NCBI GenBank assembly: GCA_030640045.1 | Contig: DAOWKF010000013.1 | Span: forward strand, 1 to 11,964 | Source: Candidatus Omnitrophota bacterium | Lineage (GTDB): Bacteria; NPL-UPA2; BS750m-G34 | Length of the DNA stretch: 11,964 nt | Direction of reading: 5' to 3' | Shown: positions 5,844 through 11,964 of the stretch, piece after piece | How the letters are laid out: each line of letters begins with the position of its first letter | Position numbering within the stretch: the first letter of the stretch is position 1 | Made by a program: the position numbers and the translations under genes | The notes under the pieces: generated by a model | Told to the model about the DNA's origin: nothing | Database searches by the model: none | Seen by the model: only the letters and a program-made list of their open reading frames with translations

Positions 5844-7574
5844 TCAATATCTCCCTCTTTTCGTATAAGTTGTATGCAAAAGATGGTGAGCTTTTTCACT
5901 TAAAGGTTTTTCCAAAAATTCCTCATAAAGTTTTTTTATAGCCGGGTTTTCATGGGATTTACGAACAGGCTTGTCTTCATCCTCCCGGTATAAGCTGGCT
6001 GCCCGCATAGCCCGTATTTCGAAATTTGTAGGCATGGGCTGGCCTCCGCCGCCCAGGCACCCTCCGGGGCAGGCCATTACTTCGATAAAATGATAAGGGG
6101 ATGTGCCATTTTGAATTTCTTCTAAAAGAATCCTGGCATTAGATAATCCATGCGCTACAGCAACTTTTAATTCTAATCCGTCAAGCATAATATTTGCCTT
6201 CTTTATACCTTCCAATCCCCGAACCTGCTCAAATTCTACCCTCTCCAATGTCTTTCCTGTGACTACTTCATAGGCAGTTCGTAATGCCGCCTCCATTACT
6301 CCTCCGGTTGCTCCGAAAATAACAGCTGCCCCTGTAGAAATTCCTAAAGGTTCGTCAAAATCTTCATCTTGTAAATTGCAAAAATCAATTCCTGTTTCTT
6401 TAATCATCCGCGCAATCTCTCTTGTAGTAAGAACAGCATCTACATCCTGCGCGCCGGAAGCTCTCATTTCCGGACGTTTGGCCTCAAACTTTTTAGCTGT
6501 GCAGGGCATAATCGAAACTACATATAAATTCTTGGGCTCTATTCCGGTCTTTTGTGAATAATAAGTCTTGGCAATTGCTCCAAACATCTGCTGAGGCGAT
6601 TTACATGTAGATAAATGCTCTAAACAATCAGGGAAAAAGTGCTCAATATACTTTATCCATCCCGGTGAACAGGATGTAATCATAGGAAGGATTCCTTTAT
6701 TCTTTATTCTTTCTACTAATTCATACGCTTCTTCAATAATAGTTAGATCTGCAGTAAATTGAGTGTCGAAAATCCTGCTAAATCCCAGTCTCCTTAATGC
6801 TGCAGCCATCTTCCCCGTAACCAGGGCCCCTGGCTTCATCCCAAATTCCTCTCCAATAGCTGACCTCACTGCCGGCGCAGTTTGAACTATTACAAATTTT
6901 TTCGGATCAGAAATTGCCTCCCATACCTCATCCACAATAGTCTTTTCTCTCAACGCTCCTGTAGGGCAGGCTAAGATGCATTGACCGCAGTTAGTGCATT
7001 CTACATTATTCAAACCTTTATTAAAGAAGGTAAGGACCTGTGTTTTGCTTCCCCTGTTAACAAACTCAATCGCGCCAACTGCCTGGATCTCAAGGCAAAC
7101 CCTGATACAACGACTGCAAAGAATACATTTGTTAGGGTCTCTTATTATTGCGGGAGAAGAAAGATCCAGCTTATAATGATACTTTCTTCCTTTTTCAAAC
7201 CTGAGGCTCCTTATTCCTAAATCATAAGCAAGTTTTCTTAATTCACAAACCTGATTGCTCTCACAGGTAAAGCAATCTTCGGGATGATTAGCCAAGAGTA
7301 ATTCCACAATCATTCTTCGCGCCCGCCTTACCCTGGCAGTATTTGTTTTAACCCTCATCCCATTCTCCGCTATGGTAGCGCAGGAAGGCTCTAAACGCGG
7401 TCTTCCTTCTACCTCCACCACACAAATCCTGCAGGCGCCGTAAATAGAAAGATTTTCATGGTAACATAAATGGGGAATATTGATATTTATCTTTTTTGCG
7501 GCCTCAAAGATAGTTGTATTTTTAGCGGTTTGAATCTGATAGCCATCGATAGTCAAATTAACCAATTCAGCCAT
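5844..7574 (-). CDS. hydA: [FeFe] hydrogenase catalytic subunit HydA-1, with Ser replacing an H-cluster ligand Cys
   Basis: This is a 576-residue NADH-linked hydrogenase of the HydA/HndD type. Cluster sites in order are [2Fe-2S] C37, C48, C51, C65; the His-Cys3 cluster H97, C101, C104, C110; [4Fe-4S] C150/153/156/160 and C193/196/199/203 (each set partly crossing to the other cluster). The H-cluster domain follows, with MPCTAKKFE (C358) and EVMACPGGCLGGGGQP (C502, C506). The first H-cluster motif reads TSCSPGW at 300-306. Residues match Clostridium pasteurianum CpI with a constant offset of +3 (C358/C355, C502/C499, C506/C503, E282/E279, E285/E282, S322/S319). S303 therefore sits where CpI C300 binds the [4Fe-4S] part of the H-cluster, while proton-path C302 is kept. 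The C-terminal small-subunit-like segment is complete (SHENP, FLEKPLSEKAHHLLHT). The gene starts 1 base after hydB, with AAAGGA upstream. Together with HydB and HydC it would form a trimer oxidising or producing H2 with NAD(H) in the cytoplasm. Confidence 0.95.
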   Translation of the reverse strand: MAELVNLTIDGYQIQTAKNTTIFEAAKKININIPHLCYHENLSIYGACRICVVEVEGRPRLEPSCATIAENGMRVKTNTARVRRARRMIVELLLANHPEDCFTCESNQVCELRKLAYDLGIRSLRFEKGRKYHYKLDLSSPAIIRDPNKCILCSRCIRVCLEIQAVGAIEFVNRGSKTQVLTFFNKGLNNVECTNCGQCILACPTGALREKTIVDEVWEAISDPKKFVIVQTAPAVRSAIGEEFGMKPGALVTGKMAAALRRLGFSRIFDTQFTADLTIIEEAYELVERIKNKGILPMITSCSPGWIKYIEHFFPDCLEHLSTCKSPQQMFGAIAKTYYSQKTGIEPKNLYVVSIMPCTAKKFEAKRPEMRASGAQDVDAVLTTREIARMIKETGIDFCNLQDEDFDEPLGISTGAAVIFGATGGVMEAALRTAYEVVTGKTLERVEFEQVRGLEGIKKANIMLDGLELKVAVAHGLSNARILLEEIQNGTSPYHFIEVMACPGGCLGGGGQPMPTNFEIRAMRAASLYREDEDKPVRKSHENPAIKKLYEEFLEKPLSEKAHHLLHTTYTKRGRY

Positions 7575-7575
7575 C

Positions 7576-8853
7576 CTAAATATCCTTTCCTATTGGACAA
7601 ACTCCAAATTTACACTTTTTTCTCAAAATATGGTCTTCAAACTCATCATAAAATTTTTCTAAGGCTGACCTTACAGCATTAAGCGCTGCCTGACCAAGAC
7701 CGCAACGGGAAGTATCGAACATTATTTCCTGCAACTCTTTTAATAACGCTATATCTCCCAATTCCCCTTTTCCCTGGGCTATATTAATAAGTATTTCTTT
7801 TGCCCTTTTTGTTCCTTCGCGGCAGGGAGTACACTTTCCACAGGATTCATAATCAAAAAACTCAACACATTTTTCGGCTAAATCTACCATACAATGCTTA
7901 TCATTTATTACAATCACCGCGCCTGAGCCTAACATACTGCCTGCTTTTTGAACACCTGGGTAATCCATTGTTATATCCAAATCCCGTGGCGTCAATAAGC
8001 CGCTGGAAACGCCGCCCGGTAAAACCCCTTTAAGACTGCCCCGGACTCCTCCGCCATATCTTTCTAATAAGTCCTGCAAAGAAACGTTCATAGGAATTTC
8101 ATGGATTCCAGGATTATTAATATCGCCGGAAAGACAATATAATTTTGTCCCCGGAGAAAAAGACGAACCAATTCGAGAGAACCTTTCTCCGCCTTTTAAA
8201 ATAATTTCGGGAATATTAGCAAAGGTCTCTACGTTATTCAATACGGTAGGTTTATTATTAAATCCAACAAAGGTGGGGAAAGGCGGCTTTACCCGCGATT
8301 GGCCCTTTTTACCTTCCAGGGAATCTAAAAGGGCTGTTTCCTCACCGCACACATATGCGCCTGCACCTTTATAAAGACTGATTTTAAAAGAAAATTTAGA
8401 GCCTAAAATATTCCTGCCCAGAAAATTATGCCTGCAAGCCTCATCTATTGCTTTTTGCAAAACCTCATAACCCTTAAAATACTCTCCCCTGATATAAATA
8501 AACCCTTCCTCTGCCCCGATTGTGAAGCCGCAAATAACCATTGCCTCTATCAAGAGATGTGGATCTTTTTCTAAAATAAGCCTGTCTTTAAACGTCCCGG
8601 GCTCTCCTTCGTCAGCATTACAAACTACATACTTGGGGAAATCTTTTGTTTTATAAGTAAATTCCCATTTTAGTCCTGTGGGAAATGCCGCCCCGCCCCT
8701 GCCAACTAATTTTGATTTTTTAATCTCAGAGAGAATTCCTTCCGGCTTCATATGCAAGGCATTTTTTAAAGCTTTATATCCTCCTTCGCGCATATAACTA
8801 TTTATATCCGGCAGATAACCTTTTTTTTCTATATTCTTTAAGATTATTTTCAT
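7576..8853 (-). CDS. hydB: HydB: NuoF-like FMN/NADH-binding hydrogenase subunit, short form
   Basis: This subunit binds NADH, FMN and one [4Fe-4S] cluster and passes electrons to HydA. At 425 residues it is the size of complex I NuoF. It shows GRGGAAFPTGLKW at 51-63, NADEGEPGTFKDR at 79-91, the FMN/NADH-site segment GAGAYVCGEETAL at 163-175, and cluster ligands C338, C341, C344 (ESCGKCTPC) and C384 (SRCGLGQAA). Longer HydB/HndC proteins continue with a two-[4Fe-4S] ferredoxin-like domain and some carry an N-terminal thioredoxin-like [2Fe-2S] domain; both are absent here. The protein ends just after H408, C414 and C419 (HILRKKCKFGVCPIG), which corresponds to the His/Cys hinge that precedes the ferredoxin-like domain in the long forms. 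The start codon overlaps the hydC stop by 4 bases (ATGA), and hydA-1 begins 1 base after its stop, so the three are one translational unit. The missing domain suggests simple NADH coupling rather than ferredoxin-dependent bifurcation; this is inference. Confidence 0.95.
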   Translation of the reverse strand: MKIILKNIEKKGYLPDINSYMREGGYKALKNALHMKPEGILSEIKKSKLVGRGGAAFPTGLKWEFTYKTKDFPKYVVCNADEGEPGTFKDRLILEKDPHLLIEAMVICGFTIGAEEGFIYIRGEYFKGYEVLQKAIDEACRHNFLGRNILGSKFSFKISLYKGAGAYVCGEETALLDSLEGKKGQSRVKPPFPTFVGFNNKPTVLNNVETFANIPEIILKGGERFSRIGSSFSPGTKLYCLSGDINNPGIHEIPMNVSLQDLLERYGGGVRGSLKGVLPGGVSSGLLTPRDLDITMDYPGVQKAGSMLGSGAVIVINDKHCMVDLAEKCVEFFDYESCGKCTPCREGTKRAKEILINIAQGKGELGDIALLKELQEIMFDTSRCGLGQAALNAVRSALEKFYDEFEDHILRKKCKFGVCPIGKDI

Positions 8854-9332
8854 TTATCCTTCTCTTGTTTATACCTGCGGATTATCTCTCTTGCTTTTTG
8901 CGGAGTTAAATTCCCATATATCTTCTTATTAATCATCATTGCCGGCGCTATATCACAAAGCCCAAGGCAGGAGACCGGCTCTATCGTAAATTTCTTAGCC
9001 TCAGTACTCTGATTCGGCTTGATACACAATGCTTCCTCTACTACAGCTTCCAGAATTTCTCTCGAACCTCTAAGATAGCAAGGCAATGACATACAAATTC
9101 GAATGACAAATTTCCCCTTCTTTTCAAAACTAAACATAGAATAAAAAGTAATTACGCTATAAACTTCTACTTTCGGCAAATCTAACCTTTGGGCTAAAAA
9201 CGACACAATCTCCTCTGTCAAACACCCGCATTTCTCCTGGGCAACGTAAAGACATGGAAGCAGGGCCTGAGTTTTATCAGGATATTTCTTGAATATCTTT
9301 TCAAATTCCTGCCGGCATTTTTTTATAGACAT
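8850..9332 (-). CDS. hydC: HydC: NuoE-like [2Fe-2S] thioredoxin-fold hydrogenase subunit
   Basis: This 160-residue NuoE-family protein has an N-terminal helical part (about 1-65, with the family pattern LPCLYVAQEKCGCL and VYSVITFYSMF) and a thioredoxin-like [2Fe-2S] domain. The ligands are C80-x4-C85 and C122-x3-C126 (RICMSLPC and SCLGLC). In HydABC hydrogenases this subunit sits on HydB and helps relay electrons between FMN and the HydA cluster chain. It is the first gene of the hydC-hydB-hydA-1 unit and lies just downstream of a Rho-independent terminator. No Shine-Dalgarno sequence precedes the ATG. An in-frame TAA 6 bases upstream of the ATG rules out a longer protein. Translation may therefore use an AT-rich leader, or the transcript may begin very near the start codon. 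It could equally be called NuoE; the hydrogenase context decides the name. Confidence 0.94.
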   Translation of the reverse strand: MSIKKCRQEFEKIFKKYPDKTQALLPCLYVAQEKCGCLTEEIVSFLAQRLDLPKVEVYSVITFYSMFSFEKKGKFVIRICMSLPCYLRGSREILEAVVEEALCIKPNQSTEAKKFTIEPVSCLGLCDIAPAMMINKKIYGNLTPQKAREIIRRYKQEKDK

Positions 9333-9370
9333 TACTTTTTACAAAATAAAATTTCGCACTGCTGCCGGAC

Positions 9371-9401
9371 AAAAAAAGAGCCATATTAATTTCATGGCTC
9401 T
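9371..9401 (-). terminator. Rho-independent terminator after hydA-2
   Basis: Read on the minus strand, an 8-bp perfect stem AGAGCCAT/ATGGCTCT (arms 9394-9401 and 9377-9384) encloses a 9-base loop and is followed by a run of seven T. It lies 87 bases after the hydA-2 stop codon and 39 bases before the hydC start. It separates the flavoprotein-hydA-2 unit from the hydCBA unit, or acts as an attenuator in front of hydC if the two are co-transcribed. Confidence 0.85.
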
Positions 9402-9428
9402 AACTCTATCTTTGCTTATACTCATTTT

Positions 9429-9455
9429 TTATTTCTTCATAGGTTACCACCTCCT
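9429..9455 (-). promoter_or_regulatory. Perfect Shine-Dalgarno before a three-codon ORF (Met-Lys-Lys-stop)
   Basis: AGGAGGT (9449-9455) is followed after 8 bases by ATG AAG AAA TAA (9440 to 9429). The same frame reopens two codons later at an ATG at 9425 and runs 28 codons through the terminator hairpin to a TAA at 9339. It may be a tiny translated leader acting with the terminator on hydC expression, or the leftover start of a lost gene. The sequence elements are certain; their function is not. Confidence 0.35.
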
Positions 9456-9469
9456 CTAATCTTTGTCAA

Positions 9470-9497
9470 ACTTTTAAAAATTAACTTTTAAAAATTA
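9470..9497 (-). repeat. 14-bp tandem duplication across the hydA-2 stop codon
   Basis: ACTTTTAAAAATTA (plus-strand reading) occurs twice head to tail, at 9470-9483 and 9484-9497, with no mismatch. The copy at 9484-9497 contains the stop codon and last codons of hydA-2; the other lies just outside the gene. It looks like a recent slippage duplication that left the protein end intact. Confidence 0.85.
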
Positions 9498-11263
9498 AAA
9501 TCCCTCCTCATATACTGCGTATGAAGAAGATGATGAGACTTCTCTCCAAGAGGCTGTCCAAGAAATTGCCCATACAATTGCTTCAAGGCAGGATTCTCAT
9601 GTGACTTTCTTAGTTTCTTACCTTCGTCTTCCTTATAGATGGCCGATATCCTCGCGCGACGCATTTCATCAGTAGTCATCCTGGGTTGACCGCCGCCGCC
9701 GATACACCCGCCGGGACAGGCCATTATTTCGATGCAGTGATACGTGTTATCACCTCCCTTGACGCGTTCCAAAATTTTACGGGCATTTCCCAAGCCATGA
9801 GCCACAGCTACCTTGAGGGTGACCCCTTTGAGAAATTCCCACTCGGAAAACGTTTTGTTAAACGTGATTGACGCTTCTTTAATTCCATCGAGTCCTGCGA
9901 TAGATTTGACATGGAGATTTTTAAATGGAAGTTGTTCACCGGTTACGATTTCATAGGCAGTACGGAGTCCTGCCTCCATCACCCCTCCGGTATTGGCAAA
10001 AATATCAGCTGCGCCGGTTGCTATGCCGAATGGCGTGTCCATTTCCTCACCGTGCAAAGACCTGAATTCAATGCCAGCCTGCTTGATTAACCGCCCGAGT
10101 TCGCGTGTTGTCAATACAGCATCGACGTCCTGCGCCCCGCTGTCAGTCATTTCCGGACGTTCAGCCTCAAACTTTTTGGCTGTACAGGGCATAATTGAAA
10201 CGACAAAAATGTCTTCGGGCCTTCTTCCGATTTTCCCGGCATAATATGTCTTGGCAACCGCGCCAAACATCTGCTGAGGCGATTTACAGGTAGATATATT
10301 GGGTAGAAACTCAGGATAGAAATGTTCTACGAATTTAATCCATGCAGGACAACAGCTGGTGAACTGCGGCAGAGAAATATCTTCTTTATCTACGAGCGCT
10401 TTCTTCAAACGATTCAAAAGCTCGGTACCCTCCTCCATAATCGTTAAATCCGCAGTAAACTCGGTATCGAATACAGCATCGAATCCGAGTCTGCGCAGGG
10501 CAGAAGTCATCTTGCCGGTGACAAGCGTCCCCGGCGGGTAGCCGAAACATTCACCAAAAGCTGCCCTTATAGCCGGAGCTGTCTGGACAATAACGTGTTT
10601 ATCAGGATTATCCAGTGCAGACCAGACCTTTTCCGTATCATCTTTTTCTTTAATAGCGCTAACAGGACAGACAGCCGCACACTGGCCGCACTGGACACAA
10701 ATAACATTCTCTAAATCCAAAGAAAAGGCAGGACCGATAATTGTCTTAAACCCGCGGTTTTGAGGAAAGATAGCACCAACACCCTGTATTTCTGTACATA
10801 CACTCACACAGCGACGGCAAAGTATACATTTAGACGTATCGCGAACAAGGGCCGCGGTACTGGTATCTTCTTTCTTCAGGCTCTGTTCACCCAGGTATTC
10901 AATATCCCGTATGCCAAGGTCCCGCGCCAATGCCTGAAGCTCACAATCTTCATTTCGTTCACACGTCTGGCATTCCCCATTGTGGTCTGAAAGCAAAAGC
11001 TCCACCACAGTACGACGCGCATCCCGGACCCTCCGGGTATTAGTATAAACCTTCATTCCATTCGTGACAGGGGTTACACAGGCAGGCACAAGAGTCTTGA
11101 CACCTTCAACCTCAACCAGGCAGACACGGCATGATCCAATAGCCTGAACGCCCTCAAGGTAGCATAGAACAGGTATTTTTATATGCACCTGCCTGGCTAC
11201 TTCGAGAATAATTGTCCCTTCGGAAGCTTCAACCTTGATTCCATCGATAGTAAGCCTTAACAT
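9488..11263 (-). CDS. hydA: [FeFe] hydrogenase catalytic subunit HydA-2 (canonical H-cluster)
   Basis: This 591-residue paralogue of HydA-1 has the same domain order. It carries [2Fe-2S] C34, C45, C48, C62; His-Cys3 cluster H94, C98, C101, C107; two [4Fe-4S] sites C146/149/152/156 and C189/192/195/199. The H-cluster domain has TSCCPAW (proton-path C304, ligand C305), MPCTAKKFE (C360) and EIMACPGGCIGGGGQP (C516, C520). All four [4Fe-4S]H ligands are present, so this copy should be catalytically competent. Compared with HydA-1 it has about ten extra residues in a loop near 465-482 (NKTFSEWEFLKG), before the shared LKVAVAHG. The C-terminal small-subunit-like part is complete. A strong AGGAGG site 9 bases upstream fixes the ATG, and the gene begins 16 bases after a GltD-like flavoprotein gene, its likely electron partner. 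Its own NuoE/NuoF partners are not seen in the window but could be encoded upstream of the edge. Confidence 0.97.
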   Translation of the reverse strand: MLRLTIDGIKVEASEGTIILEVARQVHIKIPVLCYLEGVQAIGSCRVCLVEVEGVKTLVPACVTPVTNGMKVYTNTRRVRDARRTVVELLLSDHNGECQTCERNEDCELQALARDLGIRDIEYLGEQSLKKEDTSTAALVRDTSKCILCRRCVSVCTEIQGVGAIFPQNRGFKTIIGPAFSLDLENVICVQCGQCAAVCPVSAIKEKDDTEKVWSALDNPDKHVIVQTAPAIRAAFGECFGYPPGTLVTGKMTSALRRLGFDAVFDTEFTADLTIMEEGTELLNRLKKALVDKEDISLPQFTSCCPAWIKFVEHFYPEFLPNISTCKSPQQMFGAVAKTYYAGKIGRRPEDIFVVSIMPCTAKKFEAERPEMTDSGAQDVDAVLTTRELGRLIKQAGIEFRSLHGEEMDTPFGIATGAADIFANTGGVMEAGLRTAYEIVTGEQLPFKNLHVKSIAGLDGIKEASITFNKTFSEWEFLKGVTLKVAVAHGLGNARKILERVKGGDNTYHCIEIMACPGGCIGGGGQPRMTTDEMRRARISAIYKEDEGKKLRKSHENPALKQLYGQFLGQPLGEKSHHLLHTQYMRRDFNF

Positions 11264-11272
11264 TTCCTACAT

Positions 11273-11278
11273 CCTCCT
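11273..11278 (-). promoter_or_regulatory. Ribosome binding site of hydA-2
   Basis: Consensus AGGAGG, 9 bases before the ATG at 11263, sits in the 16-base gap after the flavoprotein stop codon. It sets the hydA-2 start and supports efficient translation from a shared transcript. Confidence 0.8.
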
Positions 11279-11279
11279 G

Positions 11280-11964
11280 TCAATCATCAGCCCGGTAATC
11301 GCAACGCAGACAGCGCCTGGCCTCCCGGGATGCGGAAAGCTCTGATACACAGCTCTCAAGCTCATCAAAATTATTCGTTCTTTCTGAAACGGATAAACTT
11401 TCCTGCTTGATCCGAGCATAATTAACAGGCTCGGCCTCCGGGTCAAAAGGTACATCAATCTTTTTATATCCTCTCCAGAAAGCGTGTTCCTCCCCGGTAA
11501 AAAATTTATCTATACCTGCTGCCGCACGTTCACCTGCCGCTATAGCCGACACAACGGTTGCAGGACCGCTCGTAACATCTCCTCCTGCAAAAATCCACGG
11601 CACACTGGTCTGCCCGCTTAAGCTGTCTGTTTTAATGAATCCGCGTTTGCCGGTATCGAGCTCGACCCCATCAACAACTTGGAGAGAATCACATAACTGC
11701 CCCACCGCAGGAATAACCATATCCGCCTCAAGCAAAAATTCAGAGCCGGGGACAGGAACCGGCCGCCTCCTTCCGCTTCTATCAAATTCGCCCAGAGACA
11801 TACGCCGGCATTTTACAGCTGTCACCTTGTCATTACCTGCAATTTCAACAGGAATAACCAAATATTTTATCTTTACTCCTTCGCGTTTCGCTCCTTCGAT
11901 CTCTTCCTTAAATGCCGGCATCTCCGCATAAGTCCTCCGGTAAAGTATGGTCACATTTTCGGCA
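11280..11964 (-). CDS. GltD/NfnB-like FAD-dependent NAD(P)H oxidoreductase, 3' part only
   Basis: The frame is open to the right edge, so the gene begins outside the window; a GTG near the edge is an internal Val codon (AENVTILYRRTYAEMPA). The visible 227 residues are the C-terminal half of a GltD-type pyridine nucleotide-disulphide oxidoreductase. They include the YRRTxxEMPA segment that follows the NAD(P)-binding fold, DMVIPAVGQ, and the second FAD-binding motif WIFAGGDVTSGPATVVSAIAAGERAA. The chain ends in a linker and a final CLRCDYRADD, a Cys pair common at the end of NuoF-GltD and related fusions. It could thus be a stand-alone GltD/NfnB-like subunit or the end of a larger NuoF-GltD fusion; the upstream sequence would decide. 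Its stop codon is 16 bases from hydA-2, so it probably supplies electrons from NAD(P)H to, or takes them from, that hydrogenase. Confidence 0.9.
   Translation of the reverse strand, partial: AENVTILYRRTYAEMPAFKEEIEGAKREGVKIKYLVIPVEIAGNDKVTAVKCRRMSLGEFDRSGRRRPVPVPGSEFLLEADMVIPAVGQLCDSLQVVDGVELDTGKRGFIKTDSLSGQTSVPWIFAGGDVTSGPATVVSAIAAGERAAAGIDKFFTGEEHAFWRGYKKIDVPFDPEAEPVNYARIKQESLSVSERTNNFDELESCVSELSASREARRCLRCDYRADD

Noticed and set aside
5816..5847. TATAAT with TTGAAA as a promoter for hydE
   Set aside because: The 20-base spacing is outside the usual 16-18, and a TATAAT in AT-rich DNA is expected by chance.
9339..9425. 28-codon minus-strand ORF overlapping the terminator
   Set aside because: It contains the hairpin and its T-run, ends just before hydC and shows no recognisable features. 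It is not listed as a gene; it is discussed only with the mini-ORF.
11267..11458. 63-codon minus-strand ORF overlapping the flavoprotein end
   Set aside because: It is an out-of-frame shadow of the GltD-like gene, whose frame carries the FAD motif and runs through the region.
1..11964. CRISPR arrays, tRNA/rRNA genes, insertion sequences or a toxin-antitoxin pair
   Set aside because: I saw no regularly spaced repeats, tRNA-like cloverleaf, transposase or terminal inverted repeats; almost all sequence is accounted for by minus-strand genes.

Overview
The window comes from an uncultured-looking, Gram-negative, strictly anaerobic bacterium. The Gram-negative call rests on an outer-membrane type beta-barrel with a signal peptide and a C-terminal Phe, a lipoprotein, and a FecR-domain protein. 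The anaerobic call rests on two [FeFe] hydrogenases and two of their maturases. The mixture of FecR protein, orphan beta-barrel and zinc-ribbon/glycine-zipper lipoprotein next to HydABC-type hydrogenase genes would fit Omnitrophota-like or similar candidate phyla. That is a low-confidence impression and not something the sequence proves. Every convincing gene is on the minus strand, so transcription runs from high to low coordinates.

Right part (11964 to 9488): the 3' end of a GltD/NfnB-like FAD-dependent NAD(P)H oxidoreductase lies 16 bases upstream of a complete, canonical HydA ([FeFe] hydrogenase catalytic subunit, here HydA-2). A 155-base gap follows. It holds a 14-bp tandem duplication across the hydA-2 stop codon, a perfect Shine-Dalgarno sequence in front of a three-codon ORF, and a clear Rho-independent terminator.

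Middle part (9332 to 3555): a tightly packed hydC (NuoE-like), hydB (NuoF-like), hydA-1 cluster encodes a second, NADH-linked hydrogenase. After a 94-base gap come the maturases hydE and hydF, which overlap by 37 bases. The third maturase, hydG, is not in the window. Two features of this set stand out. HydA-1 has Ser instead of Cys at the position of a [4Fe-4S] H-cluster ligand (motif TSCSPGW, where HydA-2 has TSCCPAW). HydB is a short NuoF that stops right at the His/Cys hinge and lacks the ferredoxin-like domain of electron-bifurcating HydB proteins.

Left part (3548 to 1): an excellent sigma70-type promoter in the hydF 3' flank drives a small lipoprotein with a glycine-zipper segment and two zinc ribbons. 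The next gap contains, on the opposite strand, what looks like the last 34 codons of a degraded AAA+ ATPase gene. Beyond it a two-gene unit encodes a 656-residue outer-membrane beta-barrel protein and a FecR-domain protein that runs off the left edge.

Functionally, HydE and HydF (with an unlinked HydG) would mature both hydrogenases. HydA-1 would exchange electrons with NADH through HydB/HydC. HydA-2 would probably work with the flavoprotein encoded just upstream of it. I found no RNA genes, CRISPR arrays, insertion sequences or replication origins.
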